DNA from: Acidobacteriaceae bacterium
GTDB taxonomy: Bacteria; Acidobacteriota; Terriglobia; Bryobacterales; Bryobacteraceae
Reading direction: 5' to 3'
NCBI GenBank assembly: GCA_903970405.1
Contig: CAJCIT010000173.1
Span: forward strand, 1 to 39,790
Length of the DNA stretch: 39,790 nt
The notes under the pieces were generated by a model. That model was not told the origin of the DNA, did not search any database, and worked only from the letters and a program-made list of their open reading frames with translations. Shown here in pieces: positions 15,887-23,816 of this stretch. Numbering within the stretch: position 1 is the stretch's first letter; each line of letters begins with the position of its first letter. The position numbers were made by a program, and so were the translations under genes.

Positions 15887-17842
15887 ATGACCACGCAGTC
15901 GTCCGCCATCGATTCCATACTCAATGAGATCCGCGTCTTCCCGCCTTCGCCTGAGTTCCAGGCACGGGCGCATGTCTCCGGCGCCGCCGCCTATGACGCG
16001 CTCTACGACGAAGCCGGCCGCGATCCCGAAGGCTTCTGGGCCAAAATCGCGGAAGATTTGCACTGGTTCAAAAAGTGGGATCGCGTCCTCGAATGGAACG
16101 CCCCTTTTGCGAAATGGTTCGCCGGCGGAGAGATCAACATTGCCTATAACTGCCTCGACCGCCATTGCCGGACTTGGCGCAAGAACAAAGCCGCACTCAT
16201 CTGGGAGGGCGAACCGGGCGAGGTTCAAACGTTCACGTTCCAGCAACTCCTCGATGAAGTCTCGAAGTTCGCGAATGTTCTGAAGGCCCAGGGCGTCGAA
16301 GCGGGCGACCGCGTCGCCATCTACATGGGCATGACGCCCGCTTTGCCCATCGCCGTTCTGGCCTGCGCCCGCATCGGCGCGCCCCACACCGTGGTCTTCG
16401 GGGGCTTCTCAGCCACGGCCCTGGTCGACCGCATCCACGATTGCGCGGCTTCCTTCATCGTCACGCAGGACGGCGCCTTTCGCCGCGGCGCTGAGATCAA
16501 GCTTAAGCCCACCGTCGACGAAGCGCTGGCCGCCTGCCCAACCGTTAAGAAGTGCATCGTCTATCGGCGCACCAAGTCCGCCATAGATATGAAAGAAGGC
16601 CGCGATGTCTGGTGGCACGAAGCAATGGCCGAAGCCTCCGATGACTGCCCCGCTGAACCGCTTGACGCCGAGCATCCGCTCTTCCTGCTCTACACCTCGG
16701 GCACCACCGGCAAGCCGAAAGGCATTCTCCACACCACGGGCGGCTACGCGGTGGGAACCTACGCCACTTCCAAATGGGTCTTCGATCTGCGCGATGAAGA
16801 CGTCTACTGGTGCACCGCCGACATCGGTTGGGTTACCGGCCACAGCTACATCGTCTACGGCCCGCTGCTCAACGGAACAACCACCCTCATCTATGAAGGC
16901 GGTCCCACCTATCCCAAACCCGATCGTTTCTGGGAGATGGTCGATCGCCACAAAGTCTCCATCCTCTATACAGCGCCCACAGCAATCCGCGCCCTGATGC
17001 GCCTCGGCGACGAGTGGCCTCGAAAGCACCTTATGAGGTCGCTCCGGCTGCTCGGCTCGGTGGGCGAACCCATCAATCCCGAAGCCTGGATGTGGTACCG
17101 CGAACAGATCGGCCGCGATCGCTGCCCTATCGTGGACACCTGGTGGCAGACCGAAACCGGCGCCATTATGATCTCGCCGTTACCCGGCGCTACTCCCACC
17201 AAGCCCGGTTCGGCCACCAAACCCCTGCCCGGCATATCCGCCGACATTGTCACCCGTGAAGGCGAATCCGTCCCTCTGGGTGGCGGCGGCTACCTGGTCA
17301 TCACGAAGCCGTGGCCGTCCATGCTCCGCAACATTTATGGCGATCCCGAACGCTACAAGCAACAGTACTGGTCGCAACTTCCCGGCATCTACTTCACGGG
17401 GGACGGCGCGCGCCGCGATGCCGACGGCTACTTCTGGATCATGGGCCGCATCGATGACGTCATCAACGTTTCCGGACATCGCTTGAGCACCATGGAAGTG
17501 GAATCGGCGTTGGTGGCCCATCCCAAGGTCGCCGAAGCCGCCGTCGTCGGGCGTCCTGACGACCTCAAAGGCCAAGCCATCTCTGCCTTCGTCACCCTCC
17601 ATCAGGGACTCGAACCCTCCGAAGCATTGAAGACTGAGTTGCGCTTGTGGGTGACGAAAGAAATCGGTTCGCTCGCCAAGCCTGACGACATCCGCTTCAC
17701 CGATTCGCTGCCGAAGACCCGCAGCGGTAAGATTATGCGCCGTCTTTTGCGCGAGGTGGCCGCCGGTGGCGAAGTGAAGGGCGACACCACCACTCTTGAA
17801 GATATGTCGGTGATCGCCAAACTGCGCGCCGACGAAGATTAG
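15887..17842 (+). CDS. acs: Acetyl-CoA synthetase
   Basis: This 651-residue AMP-forming acetate-CoA ligase makes acetyl-CoA from acetate, ATP and CoA. An N-terminal ACAS domain is followed by the phosphate-binding loop [20 protein letters not shown] at about residue 270. Further motifs are the [16 protein letters not shown] region, [20 protein letters not shown], and the C-terminal [17 protein letters not shown], whose lysine is the acetylation-regulated catalytic residue in this family. Length and motifs indicate true Acs rather than a generic acyl-CoA ligase. AAGGAAG at 15871-15877 is the ribosome binding site. It appears to be a single-gene unit; a small lipoprotein gene follows 40 bases later. 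Confidence 0.95.
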   Translation: MTTQSSAIDSILNEIRVFPPSPEFQARAHVSGAAAYDALYDEAGRDPEGFWAKIAEDLHWFKKWDRVLEWNAPFAKWFAGGEINIAYNCLDRHCRTWRKNKAALIWEGEPGEVQTFTFQQLLDEVSKFANVLKAQGVEAGDRVAIYMGMTPALPIAVLACARIGAPHTVVFGGFSATALVDRIHDCAASFIVTQDGAFRRGAEIKLKPTVDEALAACPTVKKCIVYRRTKSAIDMKEGRDVWWHEAMAEASDDCPAEPLDAEHPLFLLYTSGTTGKPKGILHTTGGYAVGTYATSKWVFDLRDEDVYWCTADIGWVTGHSYIVYGPLLNGTTTLIYEGGPTYPKPDRFWEMVDRHKVSILYTAPTAIRALMRLGDEWPRKHLMRSLRLLGSVGEPINPEAWMWYREQIGRDRCPIVDTWWQTETGAIMISPLPGATPTKPGSATKPLPGISADIVTREGESVPLGGGGYLVITKPWPSMLRNIYGDPERYKQQYWSQLPGIYFTGDGARRDADGYFWIMGRIDDVINVSGHRLSTMEVESALVAHPKVAEAAVVGRPDDLKGQAISAFVTLHQGLEPSEALKTELRLWVTKEIGSLAKPDDIRFTDSLPKTRSGKIMRRLLREVAAGGEVKGDTTTLEDMSVIAKLRADED

Positions 17843-17882
17843 CTTCACCCGCCTTCGGGTTCAGGTGGTAGGATGCGGTTGA

Positions 17883-18221
17883 ATGCCTAAGTCAGCCGCA
17901 CTGTTCCTTGCGCCTCTCTTACTAGCCGTTGCCTGTACGCCGCCGCCCGATCCCATTCCTGCCTTGACACCAGAGAATGCCGTCGCGCTTCTGGACAACA
18001 GCAATAAGGCGAAGGACTGGATGACCTTCGCGCAGAAGCACGATTCCACTTGCCAGTGGCGATTAACGCTTCCGGAACAGGCCAGCCATCCAGCCGAGAT
18101 CGATGCGGACCATATCGTTTGGTGCCGGGTCACGCCCAATCCGCGCGAACTTGACGCGAGCGCGCAATTCACGTTCGACAAGACCGAAAAACGCTGGACT
18201 CTGACCGCCTTTCGGAGCTAG
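17883..18221 (+). CDS. Small putative lipoprotein
   Basis: This 112-residue protein has a short lipoprotein-like signal (LFLAPLLLAVACTPPPDP), the cysteine at about residue 18 being the likely lipid-attachment site, followed by a Pro-rich spacer. The mature part contains two further cysteines (STCQWRL and IVWCRV) that could form a disulfide. It is probably a surface or periplasmic protein. I do not recognise a family. It follows acs by 40 bases and may be co-transcribed, but nothing else links them. The lipobox (AVAC) is not a perfect match. Confidence 0.6.
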   Translation: MPKSAALFLAPLLLAVACTPPPDPIPALTPENAVALLDNSNKAKDWMTFAQKHDSTCQWRLTLPEQASHPAEIDADHIVWCRVTPNPRELDASAQFTFDKTEKRWTLTAFRS

Positions 18222-18335
18222 CCGCAAGCCATTCCCGCTTTTATTGAACTTCTCACCTTTTGAGTCGTATCCCGGTACTGAGACGTAGTTATGTTCGAAG
18301 GCCCGTTGAACGCACCCGCGCCTTCAGAACGGTGA

Positions 18336-18393
18336 CCGTCAGGGAGCGACCGCCGTAGTGGTCCTGTTAGCCCAACCGGTCGCTCTCTGGCGG
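18336..18393. repeat. Inverted repeat family C
   Basis: The left arm CCGTCAGGGAGCGACCG (18336-18352) and right arm CGGTCGCTCTCTGGCGG (18377-18393) pair at 15 of 17 positions, with a 24-base loop. It lies just upstream of the ADOP permease gene. The GC-rich element resembles REP-type intergenic repeats. Only one copy is in this window. Confidence 0.7.
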
Positions 18394-18446
18394 TCGCGGC
18401 TCTGATGGCATGAAAAGCATCCCGGGCGATCTTGAAAGGTACACCA

Positions 18447-20918
18447 ATGGACCTGAACCGGCTGAAGCATATTGTCCGGCGCCTGCTGCGCGCGCCCCTT
18501 TTCACGGCCATGACGCTGCTCACGCTAGCCATCGGCATTGGGGCCAACACGGCGGTATTCAGCGTGATTGACGGCATTCTTTTGAAGCCCCTTCCCTTCG
18601 AACATCCCGAAACCTTGGTGGGCGTGTGGCACAAGGCGCCGGGACTGCACATTGACGAACTCAACCTCTGTACCGCCCTTTACTTTACGTACAGAGAACA
18701 GAACAGATCGTTTGAAGACCTGGGAGTCTGGGATGGCGACACAAAGAGCGTCACGGGTCTTGCGGAGCCTGAGCAAGTGGCCAGCCTGACCGTGACTGAC
18801 GGCCTGCTCCCGGTTCTGGGTGTGCGGCCTTTGCTGGGGAGAGTTTTCACGCGCAAAGACGATTCACCCGGCAGCCCAAAAACTGTCGTCCTCACTTACG
18901 GCTACTGGAAAAAGCATTTCGGAGGCGACACGTCAGCCATTGGCCGGCAGATCGTGTTAGATGGCGAGTCCCACGAAATCATTGGCGTGCTCCCCGCGTC
19001 GTTCGCTTTCCTCGACAGGAAGCCGGCCCTCATCACCCCCTTTCAGTTCGATCGCGGGAAGACCTTTCTCGGCAATTTCAGTTATCAGGCAATCGCCCGG
19101 TTGAAGCCGGGCGTGACGCTGGCGCAGGCGAATGCCGACGAGGGCCGGTTGATCCCCGTCGGCCTGCGGGCGTTTCCGCCGCCGCCCGGGTTCAGCGCGA
19201 AGATCTTCGACGACGCTCGCCTGGCGCCCGATGTTCATCCCCTCAAGGACGACGTGATCGGCGACATCGGTAAGGTCTTGTGGGTGTTGATGGGCACCAT
19301 CGGCATCGTGTTGTTGATTGCCTGTGCGAACGTCGCCAATCTGATGCTGGTCCGGGCCGACGGCCGGCAGCAGGAGCTGGCCATCCGCGCGGCGCTGGGC
19401 GCCGGCTGGGGACGCATTGCGCGCGAACTGCTGCTTGAAAGCGTTGTGCTGGGCTTGTGCGGCGGCGCATTGGGACTGGCCCTGGCTTACGGAGCGCTTC
19501 GCATCCTTGTGGCTGTGGCGCCTGCGAACTTGCCCCGTCTCGCTGAAATATCCATCGATCCGACAGTGCTCTTGTTTACCTTGGCGATTTCTTTGCTGGT
19601 GGGACTGCTCTTCGGGTTGATTCCCGTGTTGAAGTACGGGGGTGCCCAATTGTCAGGCACGTTACGAGCCGGGGGAAGGGCGTTGAGCCAGAGCCGGGAG
19701 CGGTATCGCGCACGAAACATCCTGGTGGTGGTGCAGGTGGCGCTGGCCTTGGTGCTTCTCATCGGCTCCGGTCTGATGATTCGTACATTCACCGCGATGC
19801 GAACCGTGGATCCGGGTTTCGCCAAGCCCGAACAATTGCAGACGTTTCGCATCTTCATTCCCGAAAGCGAAGCGAAAGAACCGGATCGCGTGGTTCACAT
19901 GCATCAGCAGATTCTGGAACGCATCCAAGCGATTCCCGGAGTGACCGCCGCGGCCGCAACAACAGTGCTCCCCATGGAAGGTTCAGGCTGGACGGACCTG
20001 CTGTATGCCCAGGACCACAGCTATGCCGAAGGCAAAATGCCGCCTTTGCGCCGATTCCATTTTGTGACTCCCGGCCTTTTCTCAACCATGGGCACGCGTT
20101 TGGTGGCGGGTCGTGATTTCACCTGGAGCGAGACATACGGCAAAATACCCGTGGCCATCGTCTCAGAGAACATGGCGCGGGAACTGTGGCGCGAACCACG
20201 CGCGGCGCTCGGAAAACGAATTCGCGAAAACATGACCGGCGCATGGCGCGAAATCGTCGGCGTGGTAGGGCCCGTTCGCGGCGATGGCTTTCAGAATCCG
20301 GCGATATCGGTGGTTTACTGGCCGGTCCTTCTTTCCAAATTCGAGGCGGATGGCCCAGACGGCGTCAGCGTTCGCCGCAACCTTGCCTACGTAGTGCGGA
20401 GCGGCCGCGCCGGTTCGGCGGGCTTCATCAAGGAGCTTCAAGCGGCTGTGTGGGCATCGGATGCCAACCTGCCGGTGGCTGATGTTCGAACTCTCGATCA
20501 GATCACGCGGAAGTCGATGGCCCGCACGTCTTTCACGCTCGTCATGCTCTCGCTGGCCGGCGGGATGGCCTTACTGTTGGGAATCGTCGGCGTGTATGGC
20601 GTCATTTCATACTCGGTCTCTCAACGCAGGCGCGAAATTGGAATCCGCCTCGCCGTAGGCGCTCAGCAACAAGCCATCCGCCGGCTCTTCGTCCGCCACG
20701 GTTTCATCCTCTCGAGTATTGGCGTCGTCATTGGGCTCGCCGTCGCCGCGGGCCTGACGCGCCTGATGACCTCGCTGCTCTTCGACGTCAATCCGATGGA
20801 TCCCCTCACCTATGTGGCGGTCTCCGTCAGCCTGATTCTGGGCACGATGCTCGCCAGTTACCTACCGGCGCGGAGGGTGTCGTCAGTGGATCCAGTTGAA
20901 GCACTTCGCGCCGAATAG
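18447..20918 (+). CDS. ADOP-type ABC permease (MacB/FtsX family)
   Basis: This is an 823-residue permease of the acidobacterial duplicated orphan permease type. It has an N-terminal LKHIVRRLLRAPLFTAMTLL and a first membrane helix with TLAIGIGANTAVFSVIDGIL. A MacB-like periplasmic domain follows (VTDGLLPVLGVRPLLGRVFT), then an FtsX domain around residues 275-400, a second periplasmic domain, and a C-terminal FtsX domain (VYGVISYSVSQRRREIGIRL). These proteins resemble MacB permeases but usually lack an adjacent ATPase, as here; the substrate is unknown. The ATG at 18447 is preferred over a TTG at 18432 because GAAAGG lies seven bases before it. It ends two bases from the convergent esterase gene. 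Confidence 0.9.
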   Translation: MDLNRLKHIVRRLLRAPLFTAMTLLTLAIGIGANTAVFSVIDGILLKPLPFEHPETLVGVWHKAPGLHIDELNLCTALYFTYREQNRSFEDLGVWDGDTKSVTGLAEPEQVASLTVTDGLLPVLGVRPLLGRVFTRKDDSPGSPKTVVLTYGYWKKHFGGDTSAIGRQIVLDGESHEIIGVLPASFAFLDRKPALITPFQFDRGKTFLGNFSYQAIARLKPGVTLAQANADEGRLIPVGLRAFPPPPGFSAKIFDDARLAPDVHPLKDDVIGDIGKVLWVLMGTIGIVLLIACANVANLMLVRADGRQQELAIRAALGAGWGRIARELLLESVVLGLCGGALGLALAYGALRILVAVAPANLPRLAEISIDPTVLLFTLAISLLVGLLFGLIPVLKYGGAQLSGTLRAGGRALSQSRERYRARNILVVVQVALALVLLIGSGLMIRTFTAMRTVDPGFAKPEQLQTFRIFIPESEAKEPDRVVHMHQQILERIQAIPGVTAAAATTVLPMEGSGWTDLLYAQDHSYAEGKMPPLRRFHFVTPGLFSTMGTRLVAGRDFTWSETYGKIPVAIVSENMARELWREPRAALGKRIRENMTGAWREIVGVVGPVRGDGFQNPAISVVYWPVLLSKFEADGPDGVSVRRNLAYVVRSGRAGSAGFIKELQAAVWASDANLPVADVRTLDQITRKSMARTSFTLVMLSLAGGMALLLGIVGVYGVISYSVSQRRREIGIRLAVGAQQQAIRRLFVRHGFILSSIGVVIGLAVAAGLTRLMTSLLFDVNPMDPLTYVAVSVSLILGTMLASYLPARRVSSVDPVEALRAE

Positions 20919-20920
20919 CG

Positions 20921-21919
20921 CTAGTGCGCGGGCGCTTTCACGGCTTCCCGGTATGAGCGTTCAACTGTGTCGTGCGGATCGGTCGAGACCGGCTGATCCC
21001 GCCACAGCCAGTGCATCATCTCGGGCAGAATAGCCCCGCCCATCTTTGAGCCGTGCTGGTCCATGCCAAAGACGTAGTTCACTTCGTAACCCTTCTCAGT
21101 GAATGCCTTCAACATGCGGTTGTTCTGGTAGAACCAATCGCGAGACTGGTCATAGGCGCCGTCCGGCTTCAAAGACCGGTTGTCATTGCGGCCGTCCTGA
21201 AGAAAGATGCGGATCGGCTTCTTCTCCGACTTCAAAATAAGATCCGGGTAAGCGTTGCCGCCCCGGATGTTCGTGAAACTTCCGACAATGCTCAGTACCT
21301 TGTGAAACTCATCGGGTCTCTGCCAGGCCACCGTGAACGCGGCAATCGCGCCGGAACTCGCGCCGCCGATGCCGCGGTCATTTGGATCCCTTGAGATGTT
21401 GTATGACTTGTTCAGCGCCGGCATCAGTTCGTTCACCACCACGCGCGCATATTTATCGTCCAGCGTGTTGTACTCCGTGGGCCGGTTCGTCGTCTTATCG
21501 CCCCATTCCTTGGAGTTCGGCTCGGGCTGCTCCGGCGTGCGTCCGGGATTAATGAACACACCGATCATCACCGGTATCTCGCGCCGGTAAATGAGGTTGT
21601 CCATGACGTTGTAGGCGCGGATGTCGCCAAGGGGGTTCATGAACGCCTGTCCGTCATTGAAGATCATCAGGCTCGCCGCCTTCGACGGATCGTACTGAGC
21701 GGGAACGTAGACCCAGTAGGTGTGTTCAGTTCCCGGGTACGCTTCACTGGGTAGCGTATACGGCCCGCGAATCTCACCCTTGGGAACGCCGTCCTCAGGG
21801 AGGGAATCGGGGCCGAGATGGTAATGGACACTGGGTCCGGGCGGTTCGGGTTGGGAGAAAGCGGGAATAACGGCGAACGCGATGGAAGCGAGCGACAGAC
21901 GGAAGATTCGGTATGGCAT
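20921..21919 (-). CDS. Secreted esterase (enterochelin-esterase-like, alpha/beta hydrolase)
   Basis: This 332-residue protein has a signal peptide ([18 protein letters not shown], cleavage near residue 22) and a putative-esterase (D/Fes-like) alpha/beta-hydrolase domain. An N-terminal beta-rich part contains [14 protein letters not shown]. The nucleophile elbow is [13 protein letters not shown] (G-x-S-x-G with Ser). The probable acid lies in FLQDGRNDN and the His in [11 protein letters not shown]. Related proteins act on acylated sugars, siderophores or plant feruloyl esters; specificity is unknown here. It diverges from the ThuA-DUF1080 gene across a repeat-bearing 153-base gap. Confidence 0.85.
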   Translation of the reverse strand: MPYRIFRLSLASIAFAVIPAFSQPEPPGPSVHYHLGPDSLPEDGVPKGEIRGPYTLPSEAYPGTEHTYWVYVPAQYDPSKAASLMIFNDGQAFMNPLGDIRAYNVMDNLIYRREIPVMIGVFINPGRTPEQPEPNSKEWGDKTTNRPTEYNTLDDKYARVVVNELMPALNKSYNISRDPNDRGIGGASSGAIAAFTVAWQRPDEFHKVLSIVGSFTNIRGGNAYPDLILKSEKKPIRIFLQDGRNDNRSLKPDGAYDQSRDWFYQNNRMLKAFTEKGYEVNYVFGMDQHGSKMGGAILPEMMHWLWRDQPVSTDPHDTVERSYREAVKAPAH

Positions 21920-21948
21920 GTGTGGGTACGGACCTCTTATTTATCACA

Positions 21949-22043
21949 CGCCTGGGAACGCCAGCCTACCGCAGCTCAGCCGATTGACGTGGTTGAGAAA
22001 TTGGAGGCTCGGACTCTTACGCCAATCAGGAGATTGGCGTCCT
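21949..22043. repeat. Palindromic repeat family A, copy 4 (half plus full element)
   Basis: A half-element CGCCTGGGAACGCCAG begins at 21949. A full core ACGCCAATC-AGGA-GATTGGCGT follows at 22019-22040, with CCTG after it. The two lie in opposite orientation with about 55 bases between. Unlike copies 1 to 3, this one sits in a divergent promoter gap. Confidence 0.8.
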
Positions 22044-22072
22044 GCTCAGACCCGCGACTCACACTGCATACA

Positions 22073-23557
22073 ATGAGTGTGCCGCCCATGTCGATCCGAA
22101 AGCTCATCGCGCTCGCCGTGCTTTCCGTCTCCTATTCCTTTTGCGCTGGCGACAGACTCTCCGCCGTCATCATTGATGGCGTCAACAACCACGATTGGGC
22201 AGCCGGCACTGCTGCCATTCGGACCATCCTCGAAGGCACCGGCCGATTTACTGTCGACGTCTCAACCTATCCAAAGTTCCCTGACTTTTCCCGCTACGAC
22301 GTGGTCATCAACAACTTTAACGGCGGCCACACCAGCGCCGGGACCCGCTGGCCGGCCGATGTGGAACGCGCGCTGGAAGCCTATGTTCGCAACGGAGGCG
22401 GCCTGGTGGTGTTTCACGCGGCAAATAACGCATTCCTGGAATGGCCTGCGTATAACCAGATGATCGGCCTTGGCTGGCGCGAGCCGTCCTTCGGACCTGG
22501 AATTGCCATCGGTCCGGGCGGGTCCATTCAGCGGATTCCTCAAGGACAAGGTCTCGCTCCCGGGCACGGGCCCCGTCATGACTTCGATATCTTCGTGCTT
22601 GACAAGACGCACCCCATCACCCGAGGCCTCCCGCTCTACTGGTCGCACCCCTCTGAGCAGTTGACCCACGGCCAGCATGGCCCCGCTGAGGGATTGACAA
22701 TCCTCACTTACGCTTTCTCGGAGATCTCGCGGCAGGGTGAGCCCATGGATTGGGTACGCCAGTATGGCAAAGGGCGGGTCTACACCACCATGCTGGGGCA
22801 CACCTGGAGCGGTGAACTCAACCCGAACCTCGATGACGTCAATTTTCAGGCCCTGCTGGCTCGCGGCGTCGAATGGGCGGCCAGCGGAACCGTGACGCTT
22901 GCTCCGGATCTTGGTTGGAAGCCCCTCTTCAACGGCAAGAACCTGGACGGATGGGAGGTCCGCGGCGCCAGCGTTTGGAGCGTCATGGACAATGGCGTTC
23001 TGCTTGGGCAGCGTGCTCATCCAAACGCCGCCGCGCCGTTCAACTCACCCTGGCCCATCGACGATAAGCAATACAAAGCTTGGCTTTACCGGCAGTCATG
23101 GCTTTACACAACCAAGGAATTCACCGACTTTGATCTGCACGTGGAATATTGGATCCCACCAGGCGGTAACAGCGGCGTTTCCATTCGCGACCGGTCACGC
23201 GCCCACGCCGCCGTTGGCGAGTCCGACGCTGAGCGCCCCGACCTCGCGTCCTTCCCCAAGACGACACCGGCCCATATCGGCTATGAGATTCAGATCGTCG
23301 ACGATGATCGCGAGAAGTTCCAGTCGGGCAGCGTCTACACCTTTGTGCCGGCAAAGACCGGATTGCAGCGGGCATCCTCCTGGAACAGTATGGAGATTGA
23401 GTCGCGTGATGGCGCCATCCGGGTCCGTATCGACGGCGTTTTGGCGGCCGAGTACGCGGGCGATCCGGCGCGCTCCAAATCAGGGCCGATCGGGCTCCAA
23501 CTTCACGACCAATTCACATCGGCCATGTTTAGGAATATTCGCATCCGCGAGCGGTAA
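22073..23557 (+). CDS. ThuA-like and DUF1080 (3-keto-disaccharide hydrolase) fusion protein, secreted
   Basis: This protein of about 494 residues begins with a signal peptide (KLIALAVLSVSYSFCAGDR). Residues about 30-280 form a ThuA-like trehalose-utilisation domain, a class-I glutamine-amidotransferase-like fold (SAVIIDGVNNHDW, NGGGLVVFHAANNAF, KGRVYTTMLGHTW). Residues about 290-494 form a DUF1080/3-keto-disaccharide hydrolase domain with a jelly-roll fold (WKPLFNGKNLDGWEVRG, PPGGNSGVSIRDRS, GYEIQIVDDD, GPIGLQLHD). DUF1080 proteins have been shown to hydrolyse 3-keto-glycosides. The ATG at 22073 or 22088 is the likely start; the frame stays open further upstream through the repeat, but that part is not protein-like. 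The pairing suggests a role with the exported GMC dehydrogenases. Confidence 0.87.
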   Translation: MSVPPMSIRKLIALAVLSVSYSFCAGDRLSAVIIDGVNNHDWAAGTAAIRTILEGTGRFTVDVSTYPKFPDFSRYDVVINNFNGGHTSAGTRWPADVERALEAYVRNGGGLVVFHAANNAFLEWPAYNQMIGLGWREPSFGPGIAIGPGGSIQRIPQGQGLAPGHGPRHDFDIFVLDKTHPITRGLPLYWSHPSEQLTHGQHGPAEGLTILTYAFSEISRQGEPMDWVRQYGKGRVYTTMLGHTWSGELNPNLDDVNFQALLARGVEWAASGTVTLAPDLGWKPLFNGKNLDGWEVRGASVWSVMDNGVLLGQRAHPNAAAPFNSPWPIDDKQYKAWLYRQSWLYTTKEFTDFDLHVEYWIPPGGNSGVSIRDRSRAHAAVGESDAERPDLASFPKTTPAHIGYEIQIVDDDREKFQSGSVYTFVPAKTGLQRASSWNSMEIESRDGAIRVRIDGVLAAEYAGDPARSKSGPIGLQLHDQFTSAMFRNIRIRER

Positions 23558-23816
23558 GGCCTTGTCTCAGACTGAGAACTTCGGGATGCCCGGTATGATA
23601 CGCATTGTTCGTGCTGATGTTGGCAATGGTGCGCGCAAACTTCGTCGGGGCTCGGTTCGGAGAATGAACATTCACGCTAGCAGGAACACGCGGAACATGT
23701 GCCAATTGGGAGGGTGGCGGTCCCCAGCGCTCGTCGTCTTCCTGGTCCTCTTTGAAAGCGTGCTCATCGCGCAGGAGGGCAGCTTCCCGCGCACCTGGGA
23801 ACGCCATGCCAGTTTC
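23558..23816. other. Gap with possible decayed gene start and half repeat
   Basis: This 259-base gap lies between two convergent genes. From the ATG at 23664 an open frame encodes a stretch resembling a signal peptide (PALVVFLVLFESVLIAQEG), then runs into a partial family A repeat (CACCTGGGAACGCCA, 23792-23806) and on through the antisense of the cytochrome gene. It may be the remnant of a lost secreted-protein gene. No terminator hairpin is clear. Confidence 0.3.
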
